This document shows, in pieces, positions 17,557 to 26,754 of a stretch of DNA of 64,000 bases. The first letter of the stretch is position 1. Every line of letters starts with the position of its first letter. The notes under the pieces were generated by a model. That model worked only from the letters and a program-made list of their open reading frames with translations, ran no database searches and had not been told where the DNA came from. The DNA is taken from contig OZ248459.1 of NCBI GenBank assembly GCA_965234335.1, forward strand, positions 1 through 64,000. Direction: 5' to 3'. This DNA is from Leadbetterella lacustris (GTDB taxonomy: Bacteria > Bacteroidota > Bacteroidia > Cytophagales > Spirosomataceae). Position numbers and translations under genes: made by a program.

Positions 17557-19455
17557 TTATTTTGCTCTTTTCACCAACTCGGCATAAGGTATTATAAGTT
17601 CTCTTCCAAGTGCTTGTCCGTTTCGGTAAGTTTGAGTTCTTAAACTCAAGAAACCTTTTGGCACTTCAAATGCTCCATTGTATTTATTCGCAAAATTCAC
17701 GGGATAGGTGTTGTCTATGCTATAGAAAATTTCTGTATTAGGTACATTGTTGGTGAGTTCTACCATTATTTTCTCCCCATCTTTTTTTACTTTCACGATG
17801 GGCTCATATACAGCTTTTGAAATATTGGTTTTGGCGGCGTCAAACCTATAAAAATGTGCTTCTGTTCTATTCACGAAGCTAGTCCAGTTTTTGGCTTCTT
17901 TTGGGCTCCAAAGTGTTTCTGAAATAGAAAAGGCTCTTGGGTATGTCATGTAGTATGCAAACTGTAGATTCGGTATCATCTCTGTCCAAAGGTTACCTTG
18001 GCCACCTAAAATATACTTGGTATCCACGCCTTCTGGTACTGGTTCAAACTCAAACGTTTTTTCTAAGGTAAGTTCAGCATAAATCGGATTTTCTACGCTC
18101 TTGTCGCCTTGCATATAGTCTATGTATGCGTATGTAGTGGGAGTCATTACTACCGGGACGCCCATTTTTGCGGCTTCAATGCCTCCTTTCATACCTCTCC
18201 AGCTCATAATAGCTGCTCCTGGAGCAATGCCTCCTTCCAAAATTTCGTCCCAGCCGATTAGTTTTTTCCCTTTGCTGCTCACTATTTTCTCTACACGCTT
18301 CACAAAGTAGCTTTGTAGCTCATGCGTATCTTTTATGTTATTTTTTTTCATAAAAGCCTGTACACTTGCATCTCTTTCCCAATATCCATGATAGCTTTCG
18401 TCGCCTCCCATGTGTATATATTGGCCAGGGAAAAGTGCTGCCACTTCGGTCATGACTTTGTTTACAAATTCGTAAACTTTTTCGTCTGCGGGGTTAAGTG
18501 TATTTTCAATCAGCATCTCGAAAGTGCCATTGCTAAACCATTCGGCAAATTTTGCTCCGGGGTTTACCGAGGTTGGCTTTTTTAAAGTTGACAGCTCAGG
18601 ATAGGCCGCCAATACGGCCATACTGTGTCCTGGTATATCAATTTCGGGTACAATGGTTACATTCCTTTCGGCAGCATATTTTACGATATCCTTTATTTGA
18701 TCTTGGGTATAAAATCCTCCGTAAGTTGCTTTTTCACCCTCTTTTGGTTGTGGACGATCTTCGCCAAATTTACCGTAACGCTCCACTCGCCAAGCTCCAA
18801 TCTCCGTAAGTTTTGGAAGAGATTTTATTTCTATTCTCCAGCCTTCGTCGTCGGTCAAGTGCCAGTGGAAAACATTAAATTTGTACTGAGCCATTTTGTC
18901 GATATAGTCCTTTACAGCATCTACTCCGAAGAAATGACGGCTGTCGTCAAACATCAAACCTCTCCAGCCGAATCGTGGATAGTCCTTTATTTTGCAACCC
19001 ATTATCATGCCCAAGCCCACTGCATTATCTTTCGATTCAAAGTCACGCGGGAGCATTTGCCTCAAAGTTTGTAGTCCGTTAAAAATTCCAGCATTGGCAT
19101 TGGCCAAAATCTCTACGGTATTGTCTTTTACTTCTAGCGTGTAACCCTCGTTTCCTAGTAAGGCATCTTTGGTTTTCAGCAAATCCAAGATGATCACTTT
19201 ATTGGCACGGTCAGGTGTTGCCACCGCCTTTATGTTGATGTTCAGCCCAGCATTTTTAAGAAAAACCTGGAAATTTTCCGTCATTTTCTTTAGCTCAGGG
19301 TTGTTGGCTTTTATGTCAATGCTGGTTTGGTTATCAAGCATAAACATGCCCTCTTTGCTTTCAAAACTTACAGGTGCAGGTATAATGGTGTGTTGAGCGT
19401 CGGCATAAATAGCTCCAAAACACAGAAATAATATCAGCAGAATTTTTTTCATCAA
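17557..19455 (-). CDS. GH20 beta-N-acetylhexosaminidase
   Basis: 632 residues with a signal peptide (cleavage near ADAQ at residue 21). A GH20b N-terminal alpha/beta domain (about 22-155) is followed by the catalytic barrel. The barrel contains FHWHLTDDEGWRIEIKSLP (196-214) and the catalytic Asp-Glu pair at 352-353 in HMGGDESYHGYW. A short C-terminal beta domain follows. It should remove terminal GlcNAc or GalNAc from chitin fragments, glycans or muropeptides in the periplasm. The released GlcNAc could feed the nagA/nagB genes at 54-56 kb. Confidence 0.93.
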   Translation of the reverse strand: MMKKILLILFLCFGAIYADAQHTIIPAPVSFESKEGMFMLDNQTSIDIKANNPELKKMTENFQVFLKNAGLNINIKAVATPDRANKVIILDLLKTKDALLGNEGYTLEVKDNTVEILANANAGIFNGLQTLRQMLPRDFESKDNAVGLGMIMGCKIKDYPRFGWRGLMFDDSRHFFGVDAVKDYIDKMAQYKFNVFHWHLTDDEGWRIEIKSLPKLTEIGAWRVERYGKFGEDRPQPKEGEKATYGGFYTQDQIKDIVKYAAERNVTIVPEIDIPGHSMAVLAAYPELSTLKKPTSVNPGAKFAEWFSNGTFEMLIENTLNPADEKVYEFVNKVMTEVAALFPGQYIHMGGDESYHGYWERDASVQAFMKKNNIKDTHELQSYFVKRVEKIVSSKGKKLIGWDEILEGGIAPGAAIMSWRGMKGGIEAAKMGVPVVMTPTTYAYIDYMQGDKSVENPIYAELTLEKTFEFEPVPEGVDTKYILGGQGNLWTEMIPNLQFAYYMTYPRAFSISETLWSPKEAKNWTSFVNRTEAHFYRFDAAKTNISKAVYEPIVKVKKDGEKIMVELTNNVPNTEIFYSIDNTYPVNFANKYNGAFEVPKGFLSLRTQTYRNGQALGRELIIPYAELVKRAK

Positions 19456-19632
19456 GGTTTGATTTTTGGTTTGGGGTGTAATTTATTAAAATTTTTTAAA
19501 AATTTAGAATTGTTTGGGCAGTTTTCTTTAGTGCATTGTTTTTTTTTCGAATAAAATCAGACGTCTTCATTAAATTTCTTCAAAATTTTAGCCTCAATAC
19601 TTAAAAAATATTGCAAAATTTTGGGACACAAT

Positions 19633-19763
19633 TCATCGTCTTTTAGTTAAGTAGCGATTCTAAGTCCCACTCATTGTGAAAAGGTTGGTGTCGCGTTCGA
19701 CTTCAAGACGGTCATACGCAGCGAGAGGTTCTAGACAAAAAAAACTTAACTAAACTACTGTCA
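19633..19763. repeat. MITE-like element, copy 1 (degenerate)
   Basis: The ends TTTAGTTAAGT (left) and ACTTAACTAAA (right) are an 11-bp perfect inverted repeat about 130 bp apart. The outer bases and the inner AAGTCCCACTCATTGTG stretch resemble the copies at 20391 and 34610. No coding sequence is inside. It occupies most of the 440-bp gap between the GH20 gene and the secreted protein at 19899; I see nothing else there. Confidence 0.6.
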
Positions 19764-19898
19764 TATACACTTACAAAATTATTGGATTTGATACATCTTT
19801 TCTCATTTTGAAATACATTTGAGTGGAATAGACAATTTTGAGAATGGGAAAAAAATCACTAGGTTTGAGTAAATATATAAATTTTAATTTTTTTAAAA

Positions 19899-20378
19899 AT
19901 GAAAAAAACGTTTGCATTATTCTCACTTATTACTTTCTTTTCAATGAGTATTTCTGCACAGGTATTCAGAGTAGGTTTATTGGGAGTAGGTGTTGGCGGT
20001 GGTCAGAATTCTGGCAGATTGGCCGTTCATATTATTGAAGCTGCTTATGCTCCAAGTCCGAGAGTCGATTTTGGAGGTTATTGGGGAGTAGCAGTGGCTG
20101 GAGACACAGAGTCGGCCTCAGCTGGATTCAGATATGGAGCACAGTCTAAGTTTTATCTGATGACTGGAAAATTCAAACCGTTTGTGGGTTTGCAGTTAGG
20201 GCTAAACACCGGAGCTAAGGTGGAAGAATATTCGGAGAAAATCGCTACAGGCATAAAATTTCAAGTGACTCCACAAGCAGGTTTTAGATTTGGACCTTTA
20301 AATATTTGGGCATCGTACCAAAGTGGATTTATGGTCAATGGAGGTTTTGTTTTTGGTTTCGGAAAATTCGATAATTAA
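19899..20378 (+). CDS. Small secreted, probably outer membrane protein
   Basis: 159 residues with a clear signal peptide (MKKTFALFSLITFFSMSISAQ). The mature part alternates hydrophobic and polar residues and is rich in Gly and aromatics, with a Phe-rich end (GGFVFGFGKFDN), consistent with a small beta-barrel. I do not recognise a family. It is flanked by two copies of a MITE-like repeat and has no co-transcribed neighbour. Confidence 0.65.
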   Translation: MKKTFALFSLITFFSMSISAQVFRVGLLGVGVGGGQNSGRLAVHIIEAAYAPSPRVDFGGYWGVAVAGDTESASAGFRYGAQSKFYLMTGKFKPFVGLQLGLNTGAKVEEYSEKIATGIKFQVTPQAGFRFGPLNIWASYQSGFMVNGGFVFGFGKFDN

Positions 20379-20390
20379 GTATAAATATTT

Positions 20391-20502
20391 CAATGTCGTT
20401 CAGTTAAGTAAATTAGTTTACTTTAAAGCTTACTTTAGGATCCAACTTGACCTCTTCACAGTGTGAGAGGGATTTAAAATAGGAGATGAACTAAACGAGA
20501 TG
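20391..20502. repeat. MITE-like element, copy 2
   Basis: The left end AATGTCGTTCAGTTAAG resembles the left end of the copy at 34610, and the right end GAACTAAACGAGATG is its approximate inverse. The interior again has the CCTCTTCACAGTGTGAGAGG hairpin followed by GATTTAAAATAGG. It is about 110 bp long and starts 12 bp after a gene stop codon. Confidence 0.65.
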
Positions 20503-20522
20503 AATTTATATTATCAAATGAA

Positions 20523-20550
20523 CAAAAACCAGCCTTCAGGTGGGTTTTTG
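20523..20550 (+). terminator. Rho-independent terminator for the 19899 gene
   Basis: CAAAAACC-ag-CC-ttca-GG-tg-GGTTTTTG forms a two-part stem followed by TGTTTT. Confidence 0.65.
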
Positions 20551-20564
20551 TGTTTTATAGGTTC

Positions 20565-20657
20565 TTTCATGTGTTTAAAATTTACTGCTAAGGCACAAAG
20601 ACGTTAAGAACTGGTCATTTCTCTGTGTGTCTAGAATTTTAGTCATGAACGTTTCAT
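20565..20657 (-). repeat. 87-bp ATGAAA-bounded repeat, one unit
   Basis: One unit of the dispersed repeat, read on the minus strand from ATGAAACGTTCATGAC (start 20657) to the next ATGAAA (start 20570), 87 bp apart. It contains GACACACAGAGAAATGA and CTTTGTGCCTTAGCAG, shared with the other loci. The TGA stop of the nuclease/phosphatase gene lies inside its first ATGAAA. Confidence 0.85.
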
Positions 20658-21484
20658 TTTAATAAAATCTCTGCCAAAACCGGATGATGATCGGATGCAA
20701 ATAATCCTGCCCAAGTGTTACTCAAAGTGGCATGTTTCAATACTTTTAGTTTTGTGTTATTCACAAAAATATGGTCGATTTCACTTTTTTCTCTTTCTTT
20801 AGGTTCAAATCCAGTAAAAGTATCGTCTGGCCCAAAATGTGGCGTTTGGCTGATGGCTTTGGTATTTGTAAGGCCTGATAAAATTATCTTTATGGGTTCA
20901 GATTCTGGAGTAGCGTTGAAGTCACCGGTCAGAATGGCCGTTTCAGTTCCCGCAATTTCTTTTATTTTCTTAATTACCAGTTTTGAACTTTCGGCTCGGG
21001 CTATTTGGCCCATGTGATCATAATGGGTATTGAAAACATAAAATTTCTTTTTTGTTTTTAGGTCTTTAAAATATCCCCAAGTTACAATTCTTGGTAGATT
21101 AGCATCCCAGCCTTTACTTGGTTTTTCAGGAGTTTCGCTGAGCCAGAAAGTCTCTTGTTTTAGAAGTTCAAATTTTGTTTTGTTGTAAAAAATAGGGGAA
21201 AACTCTCCTTTTTCTTTACCATCGTCCCTCCCAAGGCCAAAGTGCTCGTATTCTGGTAGTCTTTCTTGCAGGTCATTTATTTGACCGATGAGGGCTTCTT
21301 GCATTCCACAAAAGTCTGCCTTGTAGAATTTTACCATTTCGGCTGCATGGTCTTTTCTGTTATCCCATTTGTTTATGCCGTCTCGCTCGGTATTGTACCT
21401 GATGTTGAAGGTCATCACTTGGATGGTTTGGGCATAAAGTTGACTTTGAAGTAAAATCATAAAAGCAACAAGACGTAATTTCAT
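20654..21484 (-). CDS. Secreted endonuclease/exonuclease/phosphatase-family protein
   Basis: 276 residues from the ATG at 21484, chosen because it begins a signal peptide (MKLRLVAFMILLQSQLYAQ); the open frame continues upstream without support. EEP-fold motifs are present: MTFNIRYNT, the metal ligand Glu63 in MQEAL, FNTHYDHMG, LTGDFNATPES, SEIDHIFVN and the catalytic SDHHPV near the end. Relatives cleave phosphodiester bonds in nucleic acids, sphingolipids or inositol phosphates; the substrate here is not known. The stop codon TGA falls within the ATGAAA of the dispersed repeat. Confidence 0.85.
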   Translation of the reverse strand: MKLRLVAFMILLQSQLYAQTIQVMTFNIRYNTERDGINKWDNRKDHAAEMVKFYKADFCGMQEALIGQINDLQERLPEYEHFGLGRDDGKEKGEFSPIFYNKTKFELLKQETFWLSETPEKPSKGWDANLPRIVTWGYFKDLKTKKKFYVFNTHYDHMGQIARAESSKLVIKKIKEIAGTETAILTGDFNATPESEPIKIILSGLTNTKAISQTPHFGPDDTFTGFEPKEREKSEIDHIFVNNTKLKVLKHATLSNTWAGLFASDHHPVLAEILLK

Positions 21485-21692
21485 AAGGGGGTTTGTTGTA
21501 TCCACACTGGGAAAGGTTGAACGTAAGAAATTATACAATAAAGATATGTCCAAGGATGGTTTTAAAGAAATTTTAATTAAAAAATGCTCAAGAATTTCAT
21601 TATTTCTTTGATAGATATAACAAAATTAAGAAAAGGATAAGTTTTTTACAATTTTATTACTCTACTATTTTTATAGACTAAGTAGATTGACA

Positions 21693-21700
21693 TACATTTG
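21693..21700 (+). promoter_or_regulatory. Putative -7 box upstream of the TonB receptor
   Basis: TACATTTG matches TAnnTTTG. It would give a leader of about 155 nt. The leader contains a hairpin at 21750-21773 (CCAG-C-CTGG, six-base loop, CCAG-A-CTGG) of unknown role; no known riboswitch is recognised. Confidence 0.4.
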
Positions 21701-21862
21701 TAAAAAAATATCCAGCATGAATAAACGATGTTGTCTTTAAAATAAAAAACCAGCCTGGCTGCAACCAGACTGGCGGATGCTTAACAAAAATAATATCATC
21801 GCTAAATGTGCTGCCTCGTAAGAGGTCAGTTTTCTTATTTTCAATTAAACAATTTCAAATTA

Positions 21863-24430
21863 ATGAAAAAACTTTTAAATTCTAGTCTTCTAGTAGGAGC
21901 ATTTTTATTTCCCCTGCTTATTTCTGCTCAAGATAAACCCATCATCAACGCTACAGTTTCTGGGGTAATATTAGATGCCAAAACCAATGAGAGAATCATT
22001 GGAGCTACGGTATCTATCAAAGGAACAACTAATGGTGCCTCAACCGACGTCAACGGCGAGTTTGCACTGATAACTGGCCAAAAATTACCTTTTACGCTGA
22101 TTGTTTCCTTTATTGGTTACATAAAAAAAGAAGTAGTAATTAACGATAGTAAGGTAGAAATCAGAATAGAACAAGATACCAAAAACCTTGCTGATGTGGT
22201 AGTAACCTCTAGACGTAGGCAAGAGGCAGTACAAGATATTCCGATTCCGATTTCGGTAATACGTGGTGTAACTGTGGAAGACCAAGGTGCATTTAACGTA
22301 AATAGACTGAAAGAATTGGTGCCTACGGTACAATTTTATGCTTCAAACGCTCGGAATACTACTTTGAATATCAGGGGATTGGGTTCTACTTATGGTTTAA
22401 CAAACGACGGAATTGATCCGGGTGTTGGATATTATGTAGATGGCGTTTTTTATGCACGTCCAGCGGCCACAGCTCTTGATTTTATCGATATTGACCAAGT
22501 GGAGGTACTCCGCGGGCCGCAAGGTACATTGTTTGGTAAGAATACTACTGCTGGTGCTTTTAACGTAACTTCTCGCACGCCCACTTTTGACCCATCGGCC
22601 AGTTTTGAGTTGAGCTATGGCAACAAAGGCTATATTCAAGCGAAGGCCTCTGTATCTGGTCCTTTGAGTAAGAAACTTGCTGCAAGAGTTTCATTTACGG
22701 GTACACAAAGAGACGGATTATTGTACAATACTCGTACGCAGAGCAATATTAATGATATCAACAACATTGGGGTAAGGGGACAATTATTATTTAAACCTAC
22801 TGATAAAATTAATTTTACTTTTATTGCGGATGTTACAGACCAAAAACCTGTAGGATACGGTTGGCCAGTTGCCAAGGTAGTAACCACCAAACGTGCGGCC
22901 TATCGTCAGTTTAATGCCATCATAGGTGATTTGGGCTATATGCTTCCATACAAAAGTGCATTTGAAAGAATTGTTGACCACGATACACCATCAAGGGCTG
23001 GTAATCAATTGGGTGGATTGTCACTGAATGCAGATTTCAAAATTGGTGGTGGTACTTTGACTTCAACCACCGCTTGGAGATACTGGAAATGGGATCCATT
23101 AAATGACCGTGATTATATAGGTCTGCCTTCCTTTACCATTTCAGCGGGAACCTCCTCACATGACCAGTATTCACAAGAATTTAGATATTCGGGTAAAATT
23201 AATGATAAAATTAGTGGTGTGATTGGTGCCTTTGGTTTATGGCAGGATTTAAGAACTGACCCGGTACATACAGAAGAAGTTGGTTCTGCTCAATGGCGTT
23301 TTGCCCAAAGTTCTACAAGTTCACTTTGGAAAACGCCAGGCTTGTTAGATAACTTTGGAATAAGAACCACTTATGATATTATTTCAGCGAGTTTGGCATT
23401 ATTTGCACAGGCAGACTGGGCAATTACGGAGAAACTACATCTTTTACCAGGAATTAGATATAATAAGGATACTAAAAAGGTTAATTATAGCCGTGTAACT
23501 TATGGTGGTTTACAAACTACAGATGCAGCAATGTTGGCTTTGAAAAACGGTGTTTATAGTAACCAAACTTTTGGCATAGATGCTAATGAGGATAACTTTT
23601 CTGGGCAGTTGACTTTACAATACAAGCTTAATAAGAATGTAAATACTTTCGGTACTTACTCCTTAAGCTATAAGCCTATTGGAGTAAATGTAGGTGGATT
23701 ACCAACTGCCAATGGCAAAGTGTTGACAGAATTGGCAACCGTAAAGCCGGAGGCCGTGAGACATTTAGAATTTGGTATAAAAACCAAACCTTCTGCCAGT
23801 TCTGTGTTGAACGTTGTTTTTCATAATACCAACATCAAGGATTATCAAACACAAGTACAAACACCTGAGCCTGGTGTAAATAGAGGCTATTTAGCCAATG
23901 CAGAGCAAGTTAGAGTAATTGGTTTTGAAGTTGACGGAAGTATTAGGGTGAACAACCATTTTACATTTAATGGTGCATTTGCATACACAGACGGAAAATA
24001 CGTAAAATTTACGAACGCCCCAGTGCCCATTGAAGAAGTTGGTGGTTCATCGGCTTTCAAAGATATTTCTGGTGGTGTATTACCAGGAATTTCAAAATAT
24101 GCAGGATCATTGGGTACCGAAATCACCGAAAAAGGCAGTTTGTTGGGTCTAAAAGGCAACTACTTTGGTGGCTTGGATGTGTATTATCGTTCTACATTTT
24201 CTTCAAGTCCGTCGCCTTCACAATTCTTAGATATTGAAGGTTATGCCTTACTAAACGGCAGAGTCGGTTTCAGAGCTTCCAATGGCATTTCAATATTTGT
24301 TTGGGGCAGAAACTTAGGTAACAAAGATTACTACGAGCAGCTTTTGGTTGCTCCAGGCAGTGCAGGTCAAATCGGCGGTATTTTGGGTGATCCACGTACC
24401 TACGGTGTAACCTTGAGATATACATTTTAG
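21863..24430 (+). CDS. TonB-dependent outer membrane receptor with CarboxypepD_reg-like domain
   Basis: 855 residues from the ATG at 21863, which starts a signal peptide ending LLISAQ; a longer frame begins at 21806 without support. After the signal comes a CarboxypepD_reg-like beta domain (VSGVILDAKTNERIIGATV). It is followed by a plug domain with IRGLGSTYG and VEVLRGPQGTLFGKNTTAGAFN, and a 22-strand barrel ending in Phe (GVTLRYTF). It imports a ligand using TonB energy. No SusD partner is next to it, so it is not a classical Sus pair; the plug style is closer to siderophore, vitamin or small-molecule receptors. The ligand is unknown. Confidence 0.92.
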   Translation: MKKLLNSSLLVGAFLFPLLISAQDKPIINATVSGVILDAKTNERIIGATVSIKGTTNGASTDVNGEFALITGQKLPFTLIVSFIGYIKKEVVINDSKVEIRIEQDTKNLADVVVTSRRRQEAVQDIPIPISVIRGVTVEDQGAFNVNRLKELVPTVQFYASNARNTTLNIRGLGSTYGLTNDGIDPGVGYYVDGVFYARPAATALDFIDIDQVEVLRGPQGTLFGKNTTAGAFNVTSRTPTFDPSASFELSYGNKGYIQAKASVSGPLSKKLAARVSFTGTQRDGLLYNTRTQSNINDINNIGVRGQLLFKPTDKINFTFIADVTDQKPVGYGWPVAKVVTTKRAAYRQFNAIIGDLGYMLPYKSAFERIVDHDTPSRAGNQLGGLSLNADFKIGGGTLTSTTAWRYWKWDPLNDRDYIGLPSFTISAGTSSHDQYSQEFRYSGKINDKISGVIGAFGLWQDLRTDPVHTEEVGSAQWRFAQSSTSSLWKTPGLLDNFGIRTTYDIISASLALFAQADWAITEKLHLLPGIRYNKDTKKVNYSRVTYGGLQTTDAAMLALKNGVYSNQTFGIDANEDNFSGQLTLQYKLNKNVNTFGTYSLSYKPIGVNVGGLPTANGKVLTELATVKPEAVRHLEFGIKTKPSASSVLNVVFHNTNIKDYQTQVQTPEPGVNRGYLANAEQVRVIGFEVDGSIRVNNHFTFNGAFAYTDGKYVKFTNAPVPIEEVGGSSAFKDISGGVLPGISKYAGSLGTEITEKGSLLGLKGNYFGGLDVYYRSTFSSSPSPSQFLDIEGYALLNGRVGFRASNGISIFVWGRNLGNKDYYEQLLVAPGSAGQIGGILGDPRTYGVTLRYTF

Positions 24431-24437
24431 TTTTTTG

Positions 24438-24470
24438 GAGCTGACTTTATCAAAAAGAGTCAGCTCTTTT
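24438..24470 (+). terminator. Strong terminator after the TonB receptor gene
   Basis: GAGCTGACT and AGTCAGCTC form a perfect 9-bp stem with an 11-nt loop, followed by TTTT. It lies 7 bp after the stop codon. Confidence 0.85.
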
Positions 24471-24478
24471 CAATAGTT

Positions 24479-24547
24479 GGTCGTGAATTCCGGAGGGGAA
24501 ATGGAGTTTCATAAACTTTATGAGGTGGTTCGATTCCACCCACGACA
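24479..24547 (+). ncRNA. tRNA-like element with T-arm and acceptor-like stem
   Basis: The segment folds like a tRNA. GTCGTG near the start pairs with CACGAC near the end. TTCC/GGAG makes a D-arm-like stem. TTCAT-AAACTTT-ATGAG makes an anticodon-arm-like stem with a 7-nt loop. GGTGG-TTCGATT-CCACC is a canonical T arm. It departs from a true tRNA: there is no T at position 33, no sensible anticodon, almost no variable loop, and a 6-bp acceptor stem. It may be a decayed tRNA, a tRNA-mimicking processing or regulatory element, or chance. It sits between the TonB receptor terminator and the DUF1684 gene. Confidence 0.4.
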
Positions 24548-24580
24548 ACATTTTATTATTTTTACAAAAAAACAAAAGCG

Positions 24581-25456
24581 GTGAGATTTAATACTTTATA
24601 TTTTTTGGCACTATTGACTTTCTCGAGTTCGGTTGTAGCTCAAAAAACAGATTATCTGAAAGAGATCAACGATTGGCATCATGAGCGAGAAGAAAATCTG
24701 AAAAAGGAAAACGGATGGCTTAATCTTTCAGGCTTGTTTTGGCTAAATGAGGGCAAAAATACCATTGGTTCAAATACCCAAAACGACCATTTGTTTCCTT
24801 CGGATAGATGTCCTGATTTTCTGGGAGAAGTATTTCTACAAAATGGCGAAGTAGATTTTAAGGTACTAAACGACCATGAAGTACTGTACGATGGAGTGAA
24901 AATTGAAAAATTAAAGCTTTTGCCTGCTGAAAAACCTGTCATTTTGCAATTTGGGTCTTTAAAATGGTTTATCATCAAACGTGGGGAAAAGTATGCCATT
25001 CGATTGAGAGATTTGAAAAGCCCATTTTTAGAGGAATTTACGCACATAGAGCATTTTAAAATCGACGCGAAGTGGAAAATCAAGGCGAAATTTGTAAAAA
25101 CGGAGAACAGAAAAATAGCTATTTTGGATATTACGGGTCAAAATAGTCAGCAGGATTCACCGGGTAAATTGGTTTTCAAAATTGGCAAGAGTGAGTACTC
25201 GCTTGATGTATTAGCTGAAGGAGATCAGTTTTTCGTAATTTTCGGAGACAAAACCAATAAGATAACTACTTATGGAGGTGGGCGGTATATGTACACCAAT
25301 CTTCCTGACAAGGATGGACACGTTTGGCTTGATTTTAACAAAGCATACAATCCACCTTGTGCTTTTACGCCTTATGCCACCTGTCCATTGCCTCCAAGGC
25401 AGAATATACTTTCTGTAAAAATTGAGGCTGGAGAAAAGAACTACGGATTTCATTAA
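24581..25456 (+). CDS. DUF1684-family secreted protein
   Basis: 291 residues starting at GTG 24581, with a signal peptide (LYFLALLTFSSSVVAQ). It has the DUF1684 landmarks: WHHEREENLKKENGWLNLSGLFWLNEG near the N-terminus, YGGGRYMYTNLPDKDGHVWLD, and the Cys-containing ending NPPCAFTPYATCPLPPRQN. The family function is unknown. It is 27 bp upstream of the YeiH-type exporter and may be co-transcribed. Confidence 0.85.
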   Translation: MRFNTLYFLALLTFSSSVVAQKTDYLKEINDWHHEREENLKKENGWLNLSGLFWLNEGKNTIGSNTQNDHLFPSDRCPDFLGEVFLQNGEVDFKVLNDHEVLYDGVKIEKLKLLPAEKPVILQFGSLKWFIIKRGEKYAIRLRDLKSPFLEEFTHIEHFKIDAKWKIKAKFVKTENRKIAILDITGQNSQQDSPGKLVFKIGKSEYSLDVLAEGDQFFVIFGDKTNKITTYGGGRYMYTNLPDKDGHVWLDFNKAYNPPCAFTPYATCPLPPRQNILSVKIEAGEKNYGFH

Positions 25457-25483
25457 TAATTCAACCCTAACAAATATAAATTT

Positions 25484-26743
25484 ATGAACCCTAACAAAGA
25501 AAAAGCCTTATTGACCGAAGATTGGACGGTAGTGGTTTTTGGATTTCTAATCATTCTTTTGGCCTTATTTGGCTTTAAAATTCCTTCTCCATCATTTGGT
25601 TGGGAAAGTAGCTCAGATTTGATAGAAAAAGTATTGACAGCCGATAATTTTCTTAAAATAGGCTCCGTATTTCTGGTGGTGTATTTTACAGCCCTTTTAG
25701 CATCTAAAGTGCTCGGAAAAGGTTTTTCGGATACGCTTAGAGGATTTCCAGTGGTATTTTTGCTTACAGTAATGGCTCTTATTTTAGCCGGAAATAGCTT
25801 TTTGAAAAATTGGAATTTAGAGGCGGTTATTTTTAGTTTAGGCATTGGATTAATCATCCGCAATTTCTTTGAAGTTCCCCAATGGCTCAGTAAAGCCTTA
25901 AACACTGAATTGTACGTAAAAATCGGTTTAGTTTTACTAGGCACAGGAGTCATTTTTGGAGATATTCTGAAAGCAGGTTCGCTTGGTTTGGTGCAGGCTT
26001 TACTCGTGGTGGTATCGGTATGGTATTTTGCTTTTTGGATCTCTAAAAAAATGGGCATAGACGAAGAAATGGCCATCATGATATCCAGTGCCGTTTCTAT
26101 TTGTGGCGTTTCGGCTGCCATTGCTACCTCAGGAGCTATCAAAGGAGATTCAAAAAAACTTTCTTATGTGATTTCCTTAGTTTTGATAACGGCCATTCCT
26201 ATGATAATTTTTATGCCTTTTTTGGCCAAACTTATGGGATTGTCAGAAACAGTTACTGGTGCATGGTTGGGCGGCACTATCGATACTACGGGTGCAGTAA
26301 TAGCATCCGGCACTATGATAGGAGAGGAGGCATTAAAAATCAGCACCATCGTGAAGTTTTCACAAAATGTTTTACTTGGATTGGCAGCCTTTGCTATATC
26401 AGTTTACTGGACATACACCAACAATCAATCAGAAACGGCCAAAGAAACAAAACCTACATTTGGGATAATTTGGGAGCGTTTTCCAAAGTTTGTTATCGGA
26501 TTTATAGCGGCTTCTGTCTTGTTTTCGTTTTTTGTTTCATCCGAAAAAATTGATGCCGTAAAGGGTGGTCTTAAATCGCTTCAGGGACTTTGGTTTGCCT
26601 TAGCATTTACCAGTATCGGACTCGAAACCAAGTTTTCTGATTTGTTTAACAATGAAGGTAAAAAGCCGCTTTATGCATTCTTAATTGCCCAGTTATTCAA
26701 CATTTTCGTAACCTTAGTTATCGCTTACTTTTTGTTTAAATAA
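25484..26743 (+). CDS. YeiH-family (UPF0324) putative sulfate/anion exporter
   Basis: 419 residues with ten to eleven membrane helices. Two segments are characteristic: SSAVSICGVSAAIATSGAIKG (about residues 203-223) and GAWLGGTIDTTGAVIASG (about 257-274). It belongs to the YeiH/UPF0324 family, for which sulfate or other small-anion transport has been proposed. It lies between DUF1684 and an APC permease on the same strand with short gaps (27 and 11 bp), probably one operon. A TauE/SafE transporter lies 4 kb downstream, so several sulfur-compound transporters may be close together; that link is inference. Confidence 0.85.
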   Translation: MNPNKEKALLTEDWTVVVFGFLIILLALFGFKIPSPSFGWESSSDLIEKVLTADNFLKIGSVFLVVYFTALLASKVLGKGFSDTLRGFPVVFLLTVMALILAGNSFLKNWNLEAVIFSLGIGLIIRNFFEVPQWLSKALNTELYVKIGLVLLGTGVIFGDILKAGSLGLVQALLVVVSVWYFAFWISKKMGIDEEMAIMISSAVSICGVSAAIATSGAIKGDSKKLSYVISLVLITAIPMIIFMPFLAKLMGLSETVTGAWLGGTIDTTGAVIASGTMIGEEALKISTIVKFSQNVLLGLAAFAISVYWTYTNNQSETAKETKPTFGIIWERFPKFVIGFIAASVLFSFFVSSEKIDAVKGGLKSLQGLWFALAFTSIGLETKFSDLFNNEGKKPLYAFLIAQLFNIFVTLVIAYFLFK

Positions 26744-26754
26744 TATTCTTTTGG

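Noticed and set aside
21750..21773. Leader hairpin before the TonB receptor as a riboswitch or attenuator
   Set aside because: It is a single 9-bp stem with one mismatch; no conserved riboswitch core (cobalamin, TPP or other) could be found around it.
21863..24430. SusC-type receptor of a polysaccharide utilisation locus
   Set aside because: No SusD gene or glycosidase is adjacent and the length (855) is shorter than typical SusC; a general TonB receptor is the safer call.
25453..26142. 229-codon minus-strand open frame
   Set aside because: It lies wholly opposite the well-supported YeiH-family gene, and its low-complexity composition (rich in Lys, Pro, Ser and Thr) is that of an antisense shadow.
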